A stretch of DNA of 5,708 nucleotides, from contig PNNE01000055.1 in assembly GCA_013824055.1 (NCBI GenBank), forward strand, positions 1 through 5,708, read 5' to 3'. The translations under genes were made by a program, and so were the position numbers. Shown here one piece after another: positions 1-5,090 of this stretch (positions within the stretch are counted from its first letter, which is position 1; each line of letters opens with the position of its first letter). This stretch comes from Rhodobacter sp. (GTDB lineage Bacteria; Pseudomonadota; Alphaproteobacteria; Rhodobacterales; Rhodobacteraceae). Below the pieces are notes generated by a model, which saw nothing but the letters and a program-made list of their open reading frames with translations, was not told the DNA's origin and did no database searches.

Positions 1-561
1 CCCCGCTACGTGACCCCTGCCCAGGCGCGGCTGCTGGCGCTGGAGGCTCCCGAAGGCCTGTGCAAGGTGGCGCTGGTGGTCGACGCCGATGACACGCTGC
101 TGGATGCCATCGTCGCCGAGGTCCCTCTGGACATGCTGCAGCTTCATGGCCGCGAAAGCCCGGCCCGGGTGGCCGCGGTCAAGGCGCGCTACGGTCTGCC
201 GGTGATGAAGGTGATCGGCGTGGCCACTGAGGCGGACCTTGCGGACCTGCTGGATTACCAGCTGGTCTCGGACCAGATCCTTGTCGACGCCAAACCCCCG
301 AAGGACGCGGTCCTGCCAGGTGGAAACGGGTTGACCTTCGACTGGCGGCTTCTGGTCGGGCGCAAATGGCTGAAGCCCTGGATGCTGGCCGGGGGCCTGA
401 CGCCGGACAACGTGGCGCAGGCGGTCCGGCTGACCGGGGCGCGTCAGGTGGATGTGGCAAGCGGGGTAGAGAGCGCTCCGGGCGTGAAGGACGCCGCGAA
501 GATCGCGGCTTTCGTCGAGGCGGCGCAGGGTGCGCGCGCCGGCGTGCCGATCCTGCGCTAA
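1..561 (+). CDS. trpF: Phosphoribosylanthranilate isomerase TrpF, 5' partial
   Basis: Cytoplasmic enzyme of tryptophan synthesis; it isomerises N-(5-phosphoribosyl)anthranilate to the 1-deoxyribulose form (CdRP). The reading frame is open from base 1, so the gene begins before the window; 186 codons remain of a family usually slightly over 200 residues, and the N-terminal strand with the catalytic Cys is missing. Visible TIM-barrel landmarks, numbered in the fragment, are QLHG at 47-50, the catalytic Asp at 96 (in VDAKPP), the PGGNG loop at 106-110 followed by FDW, LAGGL after the next strand, and the phosphate-binding DVASGVE...PGVKD near the C-terminus. The GTG at position 10 is only an internal Val codon, because PRYVTPAQ is family sequence upstream of it. 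It ends with TAA 61 bp before trpB, so cotranscription is likely. Identification is firm. Confidence 0.97.
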   Translation, partial: PRYVTPAQARLLALEAPEGLCKVALVVDADDTLLDAIVAEVPLDMLQLHGRESPARVAAVKARYGLPVMKVIGVATEADLADLLDYQLVSDQILVDAKPPKDAVLPGGNGLTFDWRLLVGRKWLKPWMLAGGLTPDNVAQAVRLTGARQVDVASGVESAPGVKDAAKIAAFVEAAQGARAGVPILR

Positions 562-622
562 GCCGCCCCTTTTCCCGCCGCGACAATGGCGCTACATCCG
601 GGGTGAACAACGGGGGTGCAGC

Positions 623-1855
623 ATGGCCGAGGACGGGTTGAACAGCTTCATGACGGGGCCGGACGAGCAGGGCCGTTTCGGCCTGTTCGGCGGGCGGTTC
701 GTGTCCGAGACCCTGATGCCGCTGATCCTGGAGTTGGAAGAGCGCTACAATTTCGCCAAGACCGACCCCAGCTTCTGGGCCGAGATGGACGATCTGTGGA
801 AGCACTATGTCGGCCGCCCCTCGCCCCTGTATTTCGCGCCGCGGCTGACCGAACATCTGGGCGGCGCCAAGGTCTACATGAAGCGCGACGAGCTGAACCA
901 CACCGGCGCGCACAAGATCAACAACGTGCTGGGCCAGATCATCCTGGCCCGCCGCATGGGCAAGACCCGGATCATCGCCGAAACCGGCGCGGGCCAGCAT
1001 GGCGTGGCGACGGCGACGGTCTGCGCCAAGTTCGGCCTGCAATGCGTGGTCTACATGGGCGCCCATGACGTCGAACGCCAGGCGCCGAACGTGTTCCGCA
1101 TGAAGCTGCTGGGGGCCGAGGTGATTCCCGTCACCAGCGGTCGCGGCACGCTGAAGGACGCGATGAACGACGCGCTGCGCGACTGGGTGACGAACGTCCG
1201 CGACACGTTCTACTGCATCGGCACCGTGGCCGGCCCGCACCCCTATCCGGCGATGGTGCGCGACTTTCAGTCGATCATCGGCCGCGAGGTGCGCTGGCAG
1301 CTGGAAGAGCAGGAGGGGAAGGGGCGTCTTCCCGATGTGCTGGTCGCGGCGATCGGCGGCGGGTCCAATGCGATGGGGCTGTTCTACCCGTTCCTCGACG
1401 ACACGTCGGTGCGGATCGTCGGCGTCGAAGCCGGCGGCAAGGGCGTCGATGACCGGATGGAACATTGCGCCAGCCTGACCGGCGGGCGTCCGGGCGTGCT
1501 GCACGGCAACCGGACCTATCTGTTGCAGGACAATGACGGGCAGATCCTGGAAGGCTTCAGCATCAGCGCGGGCCTCGACTATCCCGGGATCGGGCCGGAA
1601 CATTCCTGGCTGCATGATGTGGGGCGCGCCGAATACGTCAGCATCACCGATGCCGAGGCGCTGGAGGCGTTCCAGCTGTGCTGCAAGCTGGAGGGAATCA
1701 TCCCGGCGCTGGAGCCGAGCCACGCCCTGGCCCAGGTGATGAAGCTGGCGCCGACCCTGCCCAAGGACAAGATCATCGTGATGAACATGTGCGGGCGGGG
1801 CGACAAGGACATCTTCACGGTGGCCAAGCACCTTGGCTTCCAGATGAAAGTCTGA
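623..1855 (+). CDS. trpB: Tryptophan synthase beta chain TrpB
   Basis: PLP enzyme that condenses indole with L-serine to give tryptophan, acting with TrpA in an alpha2beta2 complex in the cytoplasm. It has 410 residues, the normal family length. Start ATG 623 gives MAEDGLNSF and the conserved FGLFGGRFVSET at 19-30; the frame is open upstream to 530, but those residues overlap trpF and are not family-like. The Schiff-base Lys is K98 in NHTGAHKIN; the catalytic Glu is E120 in ETGAGQHG; the PLP phosphate loop GGGSN lies at 245-249; and the C-terminal GRGDKD is at 391-396. The residue just before that motif is Cys390, where the Salmonella enzyme has Ser377 contacting the PLP ring nitrogen. A purine patch (GGGGG near 612-615) is the only Shine-Dalgarno candidate and is weak. 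trpA is not adjacent. Confidence 0.99.
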   Translation: MAEDGLNSFMTGPDEQGRFGLFGGRFVSETLMPLILELEERYNFAKTDPSFWAEMDDLWKHYVGRPSPLYFAPRLTEHLGGAKVYMKRDELNHTGAHKINNVLGQIILARRMGKTRIIAETGAGQHGVATATVCAKFGLQCVVYMGAHDVERQAPNVFRMKLLGAEVIPVTSGRGTLKDAMNDALRDWVTNVRDTFYCIGTVAGPHPYPAMVRDFQSIIGREVRWQLEEQEGKGRLPDVLVAAIGGGSNAMGLFYPFLDDTSVRIVGVEAGGKGVDDRMEHCASLTGGRPGVLHGNRTYLLQDNDGQILEGFSISAGLDYPGIGPEHSWLHDVGRAEYVSITDAEALEAFQLCCKLEGIIPALEPSHALAQVMKLAPTLPKDKIIVMNMCGRGDKDIFTVAKHLGFQMKV

Positions 1856-1869
1856 CGGCATAGACCTTT

Positions 1870-1914
1870 GGTTTATACGCCTCAACCCGAGGCGGGTCGG
1901 CCTCCGCATAAACC
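1870..1914 (+). other. Inverted-repeat region downstream of trpB
   Basis: A 7-base outer repeat, GGTTTAT at 1870-1876 and ATAAACC at 1908-1914, encloses three short segments that can pair with each other: GCCTC at 1879-1883, GAGGC at 1889-1893 and GCCTC at 1900-1904. The middle segment can pair with either flank, so two inner hairpins are mutually exclusive. It starts 15 bases after the trpB stop. No T-run follows, so it is not a standard intrinsic terminator; it may protect the 3' end of the trp transcript or be a DNA-level dyad. Confidence 0.35.
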
Positions 1915-2005
1915 CCGGATCAATGGCAATCTTTCGGTGTGGCGCCCCTTCTTGTGTCACCGGAGCGGACAACCCGCCCCGGATACACAGGCGAAACGCC
2001 GCTAC

Positions 2006-2010
2006 AGGAG
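2006..2010 (+). promoter_or_regulatory. Shine-Dalgarno site for the 11-mer-repeat protein
   Basis: AGGAG lies 7 bases upstream of ATG 2018. It is the strongest ribosome-binding site in the window and decides the start against the much longer upstream open frame, which begins at a TTG at 1868 with no signal. Confidence 0.85.
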
Positions 2011-2017
2011 AACTGCC

Positions 2018-2491
2018 ATGCTGAAATCCCTTCTCGCCACCGCGGCGCTGATCGCCCTGGGCACCGCAGCCACGGCGCAGGTCACCGCCGAGGGACTGGT
2101 TGCCCGCTATCAGGCCGAGGGCCATGACCGGATCGAGGTGGCCGTCGGGCCAACCCAGATCGAGGTCGGGACGATCCGCGACGGGATCAAGACCGAAACC
2201 GTCTACGACCGCGCCACTGGCTCCGTCCTGGAGCGCGAGTCCGGTCCTGCCGGCAATTACCGCATCGACCGCGGCGTCGAGATCGAGACCAGCGGCGAGG
2301 ATTTCGTCGGTCGGGACGATGATGACGACCGCGAGCTTGCCAGCCTCGACGACCAGCACGACCGCGATCAGGATGCGCGCGACGACCAGCATGACCGCGA
2401 TCAGGATGCGCGCGATGACCAGCACGACCGCGAGCAGGATGCGCGCGATGACCAGCACGACCGCGATCAAGATGCGCGCGATGACAACTGA
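2018..2491 (+). CDS. Exported PepSY-like protein with C-terminal 11-residue repeats
   Basis: A 157-residue protein of unknown function. Residues 1-20 form a Sec-type signal peptide (Lys at 3, hydrophobic core, ATA before Gln21), so the mature protein should be periplasmic. Residues 21 to about 75 resemble a small PepSY-like domain: VTAEGLVARYQAEGHDRIEV, then an IEV strand, then VYDRATGSVLERE. PepSY domains are known as propeptide or regulatory modules in the envelope; this is a fold-level resemblance judged by eye. A DDDDDRE block at 100-106 leads into four tandem copies of DDQHDRDQDAR (111-154), ending DDN. The tail is strongly acidic, with one His per unit, and could bind cations (inference). 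The start is set by AGGAG 7 bases upstream. The next gene encodes a similar core with a different acidic tail, which suggests paralogy. Real gene: likely. Biochemical role: unknown. Confidence 0.88.
   Translation: MLKSLLATAALIALGTAATAQVTAEGLVARYQAEGHDRIEVAVGPTQIEVGTIRDGIKTETVYDRATGSVLERESGPAGNYRIDRGVEIETSGEDFVGRDDDDDRELASLDDQHDRDQDARDDQHDRDQDARDDQHDREQDARDDQHDRDQDARDDN
2348..2479 (+). repeat. Four 33-bp in-frame tandem repeats
   Basis: Units lie at 2348-2380, 2381-2413, 2414-2446 and 2447-2479, each encoding DDQHDRDQDAR (the third has Glu for the second-half Asp). Units differ from one another at only one to four bases, mostly synonymous (CAC/CAT, GAC/GAT, CAG/CAA). A fifth unit begins with GATGAC and stops at 2491. 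The near-identity at DNA level points to recent duplication or ongoing homogenisation. Confidence 0.95.
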
Positions 2492-2540
2492 GGTCGGACT
2501 CTGACCTGTGTTCGGGCCCCGGTCTTGCCGGGGTCCGACC
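2491..2540 (+). terminator. Strong hairpin with a competing upstream arm between the two PepSY-like genes
   Basis: Bases 2512-2522 (TCGGGCCCCGG) pair with 2528-2538 (CCGGGGTCCGA) across a 5-base loop: 11 base pairs with one G-U. No T-run follows, so termination would be non-canonical; transcript stabilisation is an alternative. GGTCGGAC at 2492-2499 is perfectly complementary to GTCCGACC at 2533-2540, competing for the outer half of the hairpin's right arm, and AGGTC at 2491-2495 can instead pair with GACCT at 2503-2507. The pairings are seen in the sequence; the function is inferred. Confidence 0.45.
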
Positions 2541-2553
2541 CATGTCGCATAGT
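2525..2553 (+). promoter_or_regulatory. Possible sigma70-type promoter for the second PepSY-like gene
   Basis: TTGCCG at 2525-2530 and CATAGT at 2548-2553 are separated by exactly 17 bases; each matches four of six consensus positions. Initiation would fall near 2560, leaving a leader of about 20 bases. The -35 box lies inside the hairpin at 2512-2538. Matches of this quality also arise by chance. Confidence 0.3.
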
Positions 2554-2579
2554 CGGCTTGAACCTGGATGGGGTATGGC

Positions 2580-2990
2580 ATGAAACGCCGGGCGTTTCTT
2601 ATCGGGCTGGTGGCAGGGGCTGCGATGGCAGGGCCAGCGCTGGCTCAGGGGGTAGTGGACGACGTTGTCGCCCAACTGAGGCGGCAAGGCTTCCGGTCAA
2701 TCGTCACTGAACGCACGCTGCTGGGGCGCATTCGGATCATTGCAACGCGCAGCGATGGCTCGCGCGAGATCATCATCAACCCGCGGACCGGCGAAATCCT
2801 GCGCGATTTCTGGACAGCGAGGTCTGGCGGCAAGGGCAAGGTCGAGATCATCGACGATCGTTCCGGCTCGGGCGGGTCGGACGACGACGATGACGACGAC
2901 GGTGGCGGCGGTGACGACGGTGGCGGTGGCGGTGGCGGCGGTGGCGGTGGCGGCGGTGATGATGATGACGATGACGAAGGCGACGACTGA
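2580..2990 (+). CDS. Exported PepSY-like protein with Tat-type signal and Asp/Gly-rich tail
   Basis: A 136-residue protein of unknown function. The N-terminus MKRRAFLIG fits the twin-arginine pattern RRxFL, followed by a weakly hydrophobic Gly/Ala segment and ALA before Gln23, so Tat export with cleavage after residue 22 is likely; Sec export is possible. Residues 23 to about 80 form a PepSY-like core: VVAQLRRQGF, then RIRIIATRSDG, then REIIINPRTGEILRDFW. This aligns by eye with the preceding protein at the (D/N)xxTGx(V/I)L signature. From residue 96 the sequence is low complexity: Gly/Ser, seven Asp, four Gly, two Asp, thirteen Gly, six Asp, then EGDD. ATG 2580 is preferred over the in-frame ATG 2568 because GGATGGGG at 2566-2573 is spaced as its Shine-Dalgarno and the signal peptide then starts normally. 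The next gene follows after 33 bp. Confidence 0.86.
   Translation: MKRRAFLIGLVAGAAMAGPALAQGVVDDVVAQLRRQGFRSIVTERTLLGRIRIIATRSDGSREIIINPRTGEILRDFWTARSGGKGKVEIIDDRSGSGGSDDDDDDDGGGGDDGGGGGGGGGGGGGDDDDDDEGDD
2880..2987 (+). repeat. Asp and Gly codon homopolymer tract
   Basis: In-frame blocks of GAC/GAT codons (2880-2900, 2913-2918, 2958-2975) alternate with GGT/GGC codons (2901-2912, 2919-2957). The 39-bp Gly block is nearly a (GGTGGC)n microsatellite, a plausible site for slippage; changes in steps of three would keep the frame. Confidence 0.9.
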
Positions 2991-3023
2991 CTTGTTGTCC
3001 GGGCATGCGGCTCGGGCATCGGC

Positions 3024-3560
3024 GTGAAGCGCGCGGCCCCCTTCATCGCGATCCTCGTGATCCAGGCACTTTGTGCCTTCTTCTTCGTGTCCGACATCCT
3101 GTCGTCGTTCTTCGGCTTTCAGACCGCTCCGATCAGCTGGGAGATGCGCGAGCTTCTGGAGATCGGTGCCGCAGTGGGGCTGATCCTGGGGGTCGTCCTG
3201 GGCGGGCTGATGCTGCGGCGCGCGCTGCAGGACCGCCACACCGCCGAAGAGCAGCTGCGGCGGGCGTCGGGGGCCTTCATGGACCTTCTGCAGGAACGGT
3301 TCGCGGAATGGGGGCTGACGCCGTCGGAACGGGACGTGGCACTGTTTGCGATCAAGGGCATGTCCACGGCGGAAATCGCGGCCTTGCGCACCACGTCCGA
3401 AGGGACCGTCAAGGCGCAGACCAATGCGATCTACCGCAAGGCCGGGGTCAGCGGGCGGTCGCAGCTTCTGTCGCTGTTCATCGAGGACCTGATGCGTGAC
3501 GACGGGGCGGTGCGGCCGATGCCTGTGCCAGCGGCGCAGGGAGCGGTCTCGGCCAAGTGA
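3024..3560 (+). CDS. Membrane-anchored LuxR/GerE-type helix-turn-helix regulator
   Basis: A 178-residue transcriptional regulator. Two hydrophobic helices, about residues 5-25 and 46-64, bracket a short loop (roughly 29-45). With positive residues at the N-terminus and RR at 65-66, the loop should face the periplasm and the C-terminus the cytoplasm. Residues 66-95 are charged and helical, a possible dimerising linker. The GerE-type HTH spans about 98-157: LTPSERDVALFAIKGMS, then AEIAAL, then EGTVKAQTNAIYRKAGVSGR. The family Glu (E102) and Gly (G112) are present; the usual Leu four residues after the Glu is Ala106. No receiver or autoinducer domain is present. The GTG start at 3024 is the first reasonable one, 33 bp after the PepSY-like gene; its Shine-Dalgarno is weak, so translational coupling is possible. 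It probably regulates envelope-related genes, perhaps its own cluster (inference). Confidence 0.88.
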   Translation: MKRAAPFIAILVIQALCAFFFVSDILSSFFGFQTAPISWEMRELLEIGAAVGLILGVVLGGLMLRRALQDRHTAEEQLRRASGAFMDLLQERFAEWGLTPSERDVALFAIKGMSTAEIAALRTTSEGTVKAQTNAIYRKAGVSGRSQLLSLFIEDLMRDDGAVRPMPVPAAQGAVSAK

Positions 3561-3685
3561 GGGCGGGGTGCCCTCTGTGCCTTGCATCCTGAACGTCAGG
3601 CCACGCCCGATCCGCTGCGCAAGGGATGACCATTGCCCGGCGGTGTCGCGCGCCGCGGGGCCAGACGTCCATCGGCGGGCAGCGG
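3561..3685. other. Convergent intergenic region
   Basis: These 125 bases separate the regulator (plus) from the DUF2237 gene (minus). The only structure I see is a modest hairpin, CGGCG at 3638-3642 with CGCCG at 3651-3655, without a T-run on either strand. It could end transcription from either side, but such stems are common at this GC content. Confidence 0.3.
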
Positions 3686-4054
3686 TCAGTCGGTCGCGTA
3701 TTGCTGCAGGATGTCCAGCGGGACGACGGCAAGGGTGGCCTGGTGCGTCGCGGCAAGGCGGACCTTGGGGGCGGCGCCTTCCTCATGCGCCTGCAGGAAC
3801 CGGGCGGCGCAGAGGCACCACTGGTCGCCGGGCTTGAGACCCTGGAACCCGTATTCGGGCCGGGGGGTCGAAAGGTCGTTGCCGAGGTATTTCGACAGGG
3901 CCAGAAACTCGGCCGTCATCAGGGCGCAGACGGTGTGCAGCCCGCGGTCCATCGGGCCGGTGTTGCAGCAGCCGTCGCGGAAAAAGCCGGTGACCGGGTC
4001 AGAGGAGCAGGCTGCCAGCGGCCCGCCCAGAACGTTGAGGGATGGAAGCTTCAT
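3686..4054 (-). CDS. DUF2237 family protein
   Basis: A 122-residue soluble protein without signal peptide or membrane segment. It matches the DUF2237 family over its whole length: NVLGGPLAACSSDPVTGFFRDGCCNTGPMD at 7-36 (near-invariant core), HTVCALMTAEFL at 40-51, GNDLSTPRPEYGFQGLKPGD at 58-77, and WCLCAARF at 79-86. There are six Cys (16, 29, 30, 43, 80, 82), most inside the conserved motifs, which suggests metal binding or redox chemistry; no function is established for the family as far as I know. Length is typical. ATG at 4054 places the core at the usual distance from the N-terminus; no strong Shine-Dalgarno precedes it. It lies downstream of the monooxygenase fragment on the same strand, with a 93-bp gap that probably holds its own promoter. 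Confidence 0.93.
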   Translation of the reverse strand: MKLPSLNVLGGPLAACSSDPVTGFFRDGCCNTGPMDRGLHTVCALMTAEFLALSKYLGNDLSTPRPEYGFQGLKPGDQWCLCAARFLQAHEEGAAPKVRLAATHQATLAVVPLDILQQYATD

Positions 4055-4068
4055 GGCGTCAGGATGGC

Positions 4069-4084
4069 AGGTCGGGCGCGACCT
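4069..4084 (-). promoter_or_regulatory. Dyad upstream of the DUF2237 gene
   Basis: A perfect 6-base inverted repeat with a 4-base centre (AGGTCG, GGCG, CGACCT) lies 15-30 bases before the DUF2237 start. It may be an operator or a leader hairpin. No convincing -35/-10 pair was found in 4055-4147. Confidence 0.3.
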
Positions 4085-4147
4085 GTCCAGCCTTGTCCAC
4101 GCAGGGTGCCGGGATCAGGATCAATGAATTCAATCGCTTGGGTCTGG

Positions 4148-4894
4148 TCATTCAGGAATGGCGTCCTCCAGTGGCAGGCGGAGCGCGAGGGCCAGCGCCC
4201 GCGCATCGAGGAGCGCCATGTTGGCGCCCTGGCCCAACTGCGGGCTGGCCCGGTGCGCGGCGTCGCCGATGTGGATCAGGCGTTGGCCATGCGGCTTGCG
4301 AAGCGAGCCGTGGCTGTAGCGGGCGGGGGTAAGCTGGGCCTTGTCGGTGATCTGGGCCAGGAAGGGCGACATGGCGGGCCAGAAGCCGGTGACTTCGGCC
4401 TTCCAGTCGTTCAGGTCGCGCTCTGGCCAGGTGTCGAGGTCGGCGGTGGGCAGCGACCAGAAGACGGCGGCTCTGGGCGTCGGGTCGCCGGGCAGATGGC
4501 CGATGGGCAGGATCCCGGCCATGCGCGCGGCGCGGTGATAGCGTTGGCGCAGTTCGGTTGTCGGCAGGTCGGTGGCGGGCCAGGGGACATGCGCCCAGAC
4601 GGCTCCGAACGCGAGAGGTCTGGCCGCAAGGGGCGAAAGGGGGGAGGCTGCGCCCGAGGCGTCCACGATCAGGTCGAACGGGCCGTGCTGGCCCTGGTCG
4701 GTGGTCAGGTGGATGCCGGTCGGGGTCTCGCGCGTGCCAGTGACGGTTTGGCCGGTTGCAGGCGTGACCCTGGCGCGGGTGGCGGTGTCGCGGGTCGGGA
4801 CGGTTTTCGAATTGAGCGGCTTGCGCCGCAGGTCTTTTGTCTCGTCGTCGGGCTTCGCCTCCTCCTCGGTCGTTGGGGGCGCTTCGCCCCCCAA
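4148..4894 (-). pseudogene. FAD-dependent monooxygenase (PHBH/UbiH-type) fragment lacking both ends
   Basis: The 248-codon open frame carries two of the three hallmark motifs of group A flavin monooxygenases: a DG-like motif FDLIVDASGAAS (about 73-84) and the ribityl/FAD GD motif RLIHIGDAAHRASPQLGQG (about 205-223) followed by NMALLDARALA. The N-terminal GxGxxG dinucleotide fold, expected about 100 residues earlier, is absent: residues 1 to about 40 are low-complexity sequence, part of it translated from the palindromic element next door. The frame also stops 13 residues after ARALA, whereas relatives continue for roughly 100 more; neither other frame downstream resumes the family. There is no credible start (the ORF begins at a TTG without ribosome site). 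I infer a decayed gene truncated on both sides; substrate cannot be told. No internal stop is present, so decay may be recent. Confidence 0.75.
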
Positions 4895-4926
4895 ACCCCC
4901 CGAGGATATTTGCGGAAGGGAAAGCC
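4866..4926. repeat. REP-like palindromic intergenic element
   Basis: The core is a strong hairpin: TTGGGGG at 4873-4879 pairs with CCCCCAA at 4888-4894, with two further inner pairs past a bulged C and a 3-base loop. It is followed by ACCCCCCGAGGATATTTGCGGAAGG-type sequence (4895-4919). From memory, very similar palindromes with CCCCGAGGATATTT are dispersed between genes in Rhodobacterales genomes. Only one copy is in this window, so the repeat status is recalled, not shown. Confidence 0.5.
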
Positions 4927-4938
4927 CAAGGCGCGGGC

Positions 4939-4967
4939 TGGACCGTGCGCTGGCCTTTGCGTATAAG
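4939..4967 (+). promoter_or_regulatory. Possible sigma70-type promoter for ileS
   Basis: TGGACC at 4939-4944 and TATAAG at 4962-4967 are separated by 17 bases; the -35 matches four and the -10 five of six consensus positions. Initiation would fall near 4974-4975, giving a leader of about 125 bases before ileS. It is the best promoter-like pair in the 4895-5100 region. Confidence 0.4.
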
Positions 4968-4974
4968 GCCGCCC

Positions 4975-5025
4975 ATGCAGACAGGCTTCGTCATTCGGTC
5001 GCGAATTACCTGCCCGGCGGGCTGA
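4975..5025 (+). CDS. Possible 16-residue leader peptide upstream of ileS
   Basis: ATG 4975 opens a 16-codon frame, MQTGFVIRSRITCPAG, ending at TGA 5023-5025. It contains two Ile codons, both ATT, although ATC is by far the more common Ile codon in the genes around it. Two Ile codons just before a hairpin and the isoleucyl-tRNA synthetase gene is the layout expected of an attenuation leader. AAGG at 4965-4968 could be its ribosome site, but it overlaps the candidate -10 box; if that promoter is real the message would be leaderless. The evidence is circumstantial, and the frame may be chance. Confidence 0.25.
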   Translation: MQTGFVIRSRITCPAG

Positions 5026-5040
5026 GGCCTGGCCGGGTTT
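5012..5040 (+). terminator. Candidate attenuator hairpin in the ileS leader
   Basis: CCCGGC at 5013-5018 pairs with GCCGGG at 5032-5037 and is followed by only three T residues. It overlaps the last codons of the possible leader peptide. GCCC at 5012-5015 can instead pair with GGGC at 5019-5022, which would exclude the larger stem. The T-run is too short for a confident terminator. Confidence 0.25.
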
Positions 5041-5054
5041 GACGTCTTGCCCCT

Positions 5055-5070
5055 GGCCCGTCTTCGGGCC
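5055..5070 (+). other. Second hairpin in the ileS leader
   Basis: A perfect 6-bp stem, GGCCCG at 5055-5060 with CGGGCC at 5065-5070, closes a TCTT loop 31 bases before the ileS start. There is no T-run, so it is probably an RNA structural element of the 5' leader rather than a terminator. Confidence 0.35.
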
Positions 5071-5086
5071 GACCTGCCCCTGATGT

Positions 5087-5090
5087 GAGG
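5087..5090 (+). promoter_or_regulatory. Shine-Dalgarno site for ileS, partly self-complementary
   Basis: GAGG lies 10 bases before ATG 5101, slightly farther than ideal. CCTC at 5094-5097 can pair with it over a 3-base TTA loop, so the site may be briefly masked. Confidence 0.5.

Noticed and set aside
2348..2479. CRISPR-like array
   Set aside because: The 33-bp units are contiguous with no spacers, and are in frame in a protein-coding gene.
179..2581. 800-codon minus-strand open frame antisense to trpF, trpB and the repeat protein
   Set aside because: Over trpB its codons align with the sense codons, so stops would require TTA, CTA or TCA in the sense frame, all rare at this GC content. The protein has no domain, and its hydrophobic repeats are just the reverse complement of the DDQHDRDQDAR units.
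2348..2990. EF-hand or RTX-type calcium-binding motifs in the Asp-rich tails
   Set aside because: Neither the 11-residue unit nor the Asp/Gly blocks fit the DxDxDG or GGxGxDxxx spacing.
2697..3587. 296-codon minus-strand open frame opposite the second PepSY-like gene and the regulator
   Set aside because: Shadow frame; its Val/Thr/Ala-rich section is the complement of the Asp/Gly codon tract.
3638..3655. Intrinsic terminator between the regulator and the DUF2237 gene
   Set aside because: The stem is only five pairs with no T-run on either strand, so it is mentioned only as part of the intergenic region.
3626..4966. 446-codon plus-strand open frame across the DUF2237 gene and the monooxygenase relic
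   Set aside because: Antisense to two regions with clear family motifs; its own translation is Gly/Arg/Ala-rich without recognisable domains.
4152..4994. 280-codon minus-strand open frame overlapping the monooxygenase relic
   Set aside because: Arg/Pro-rich out-of-frame translation; the other frame carries the DG-like and GD motifs.
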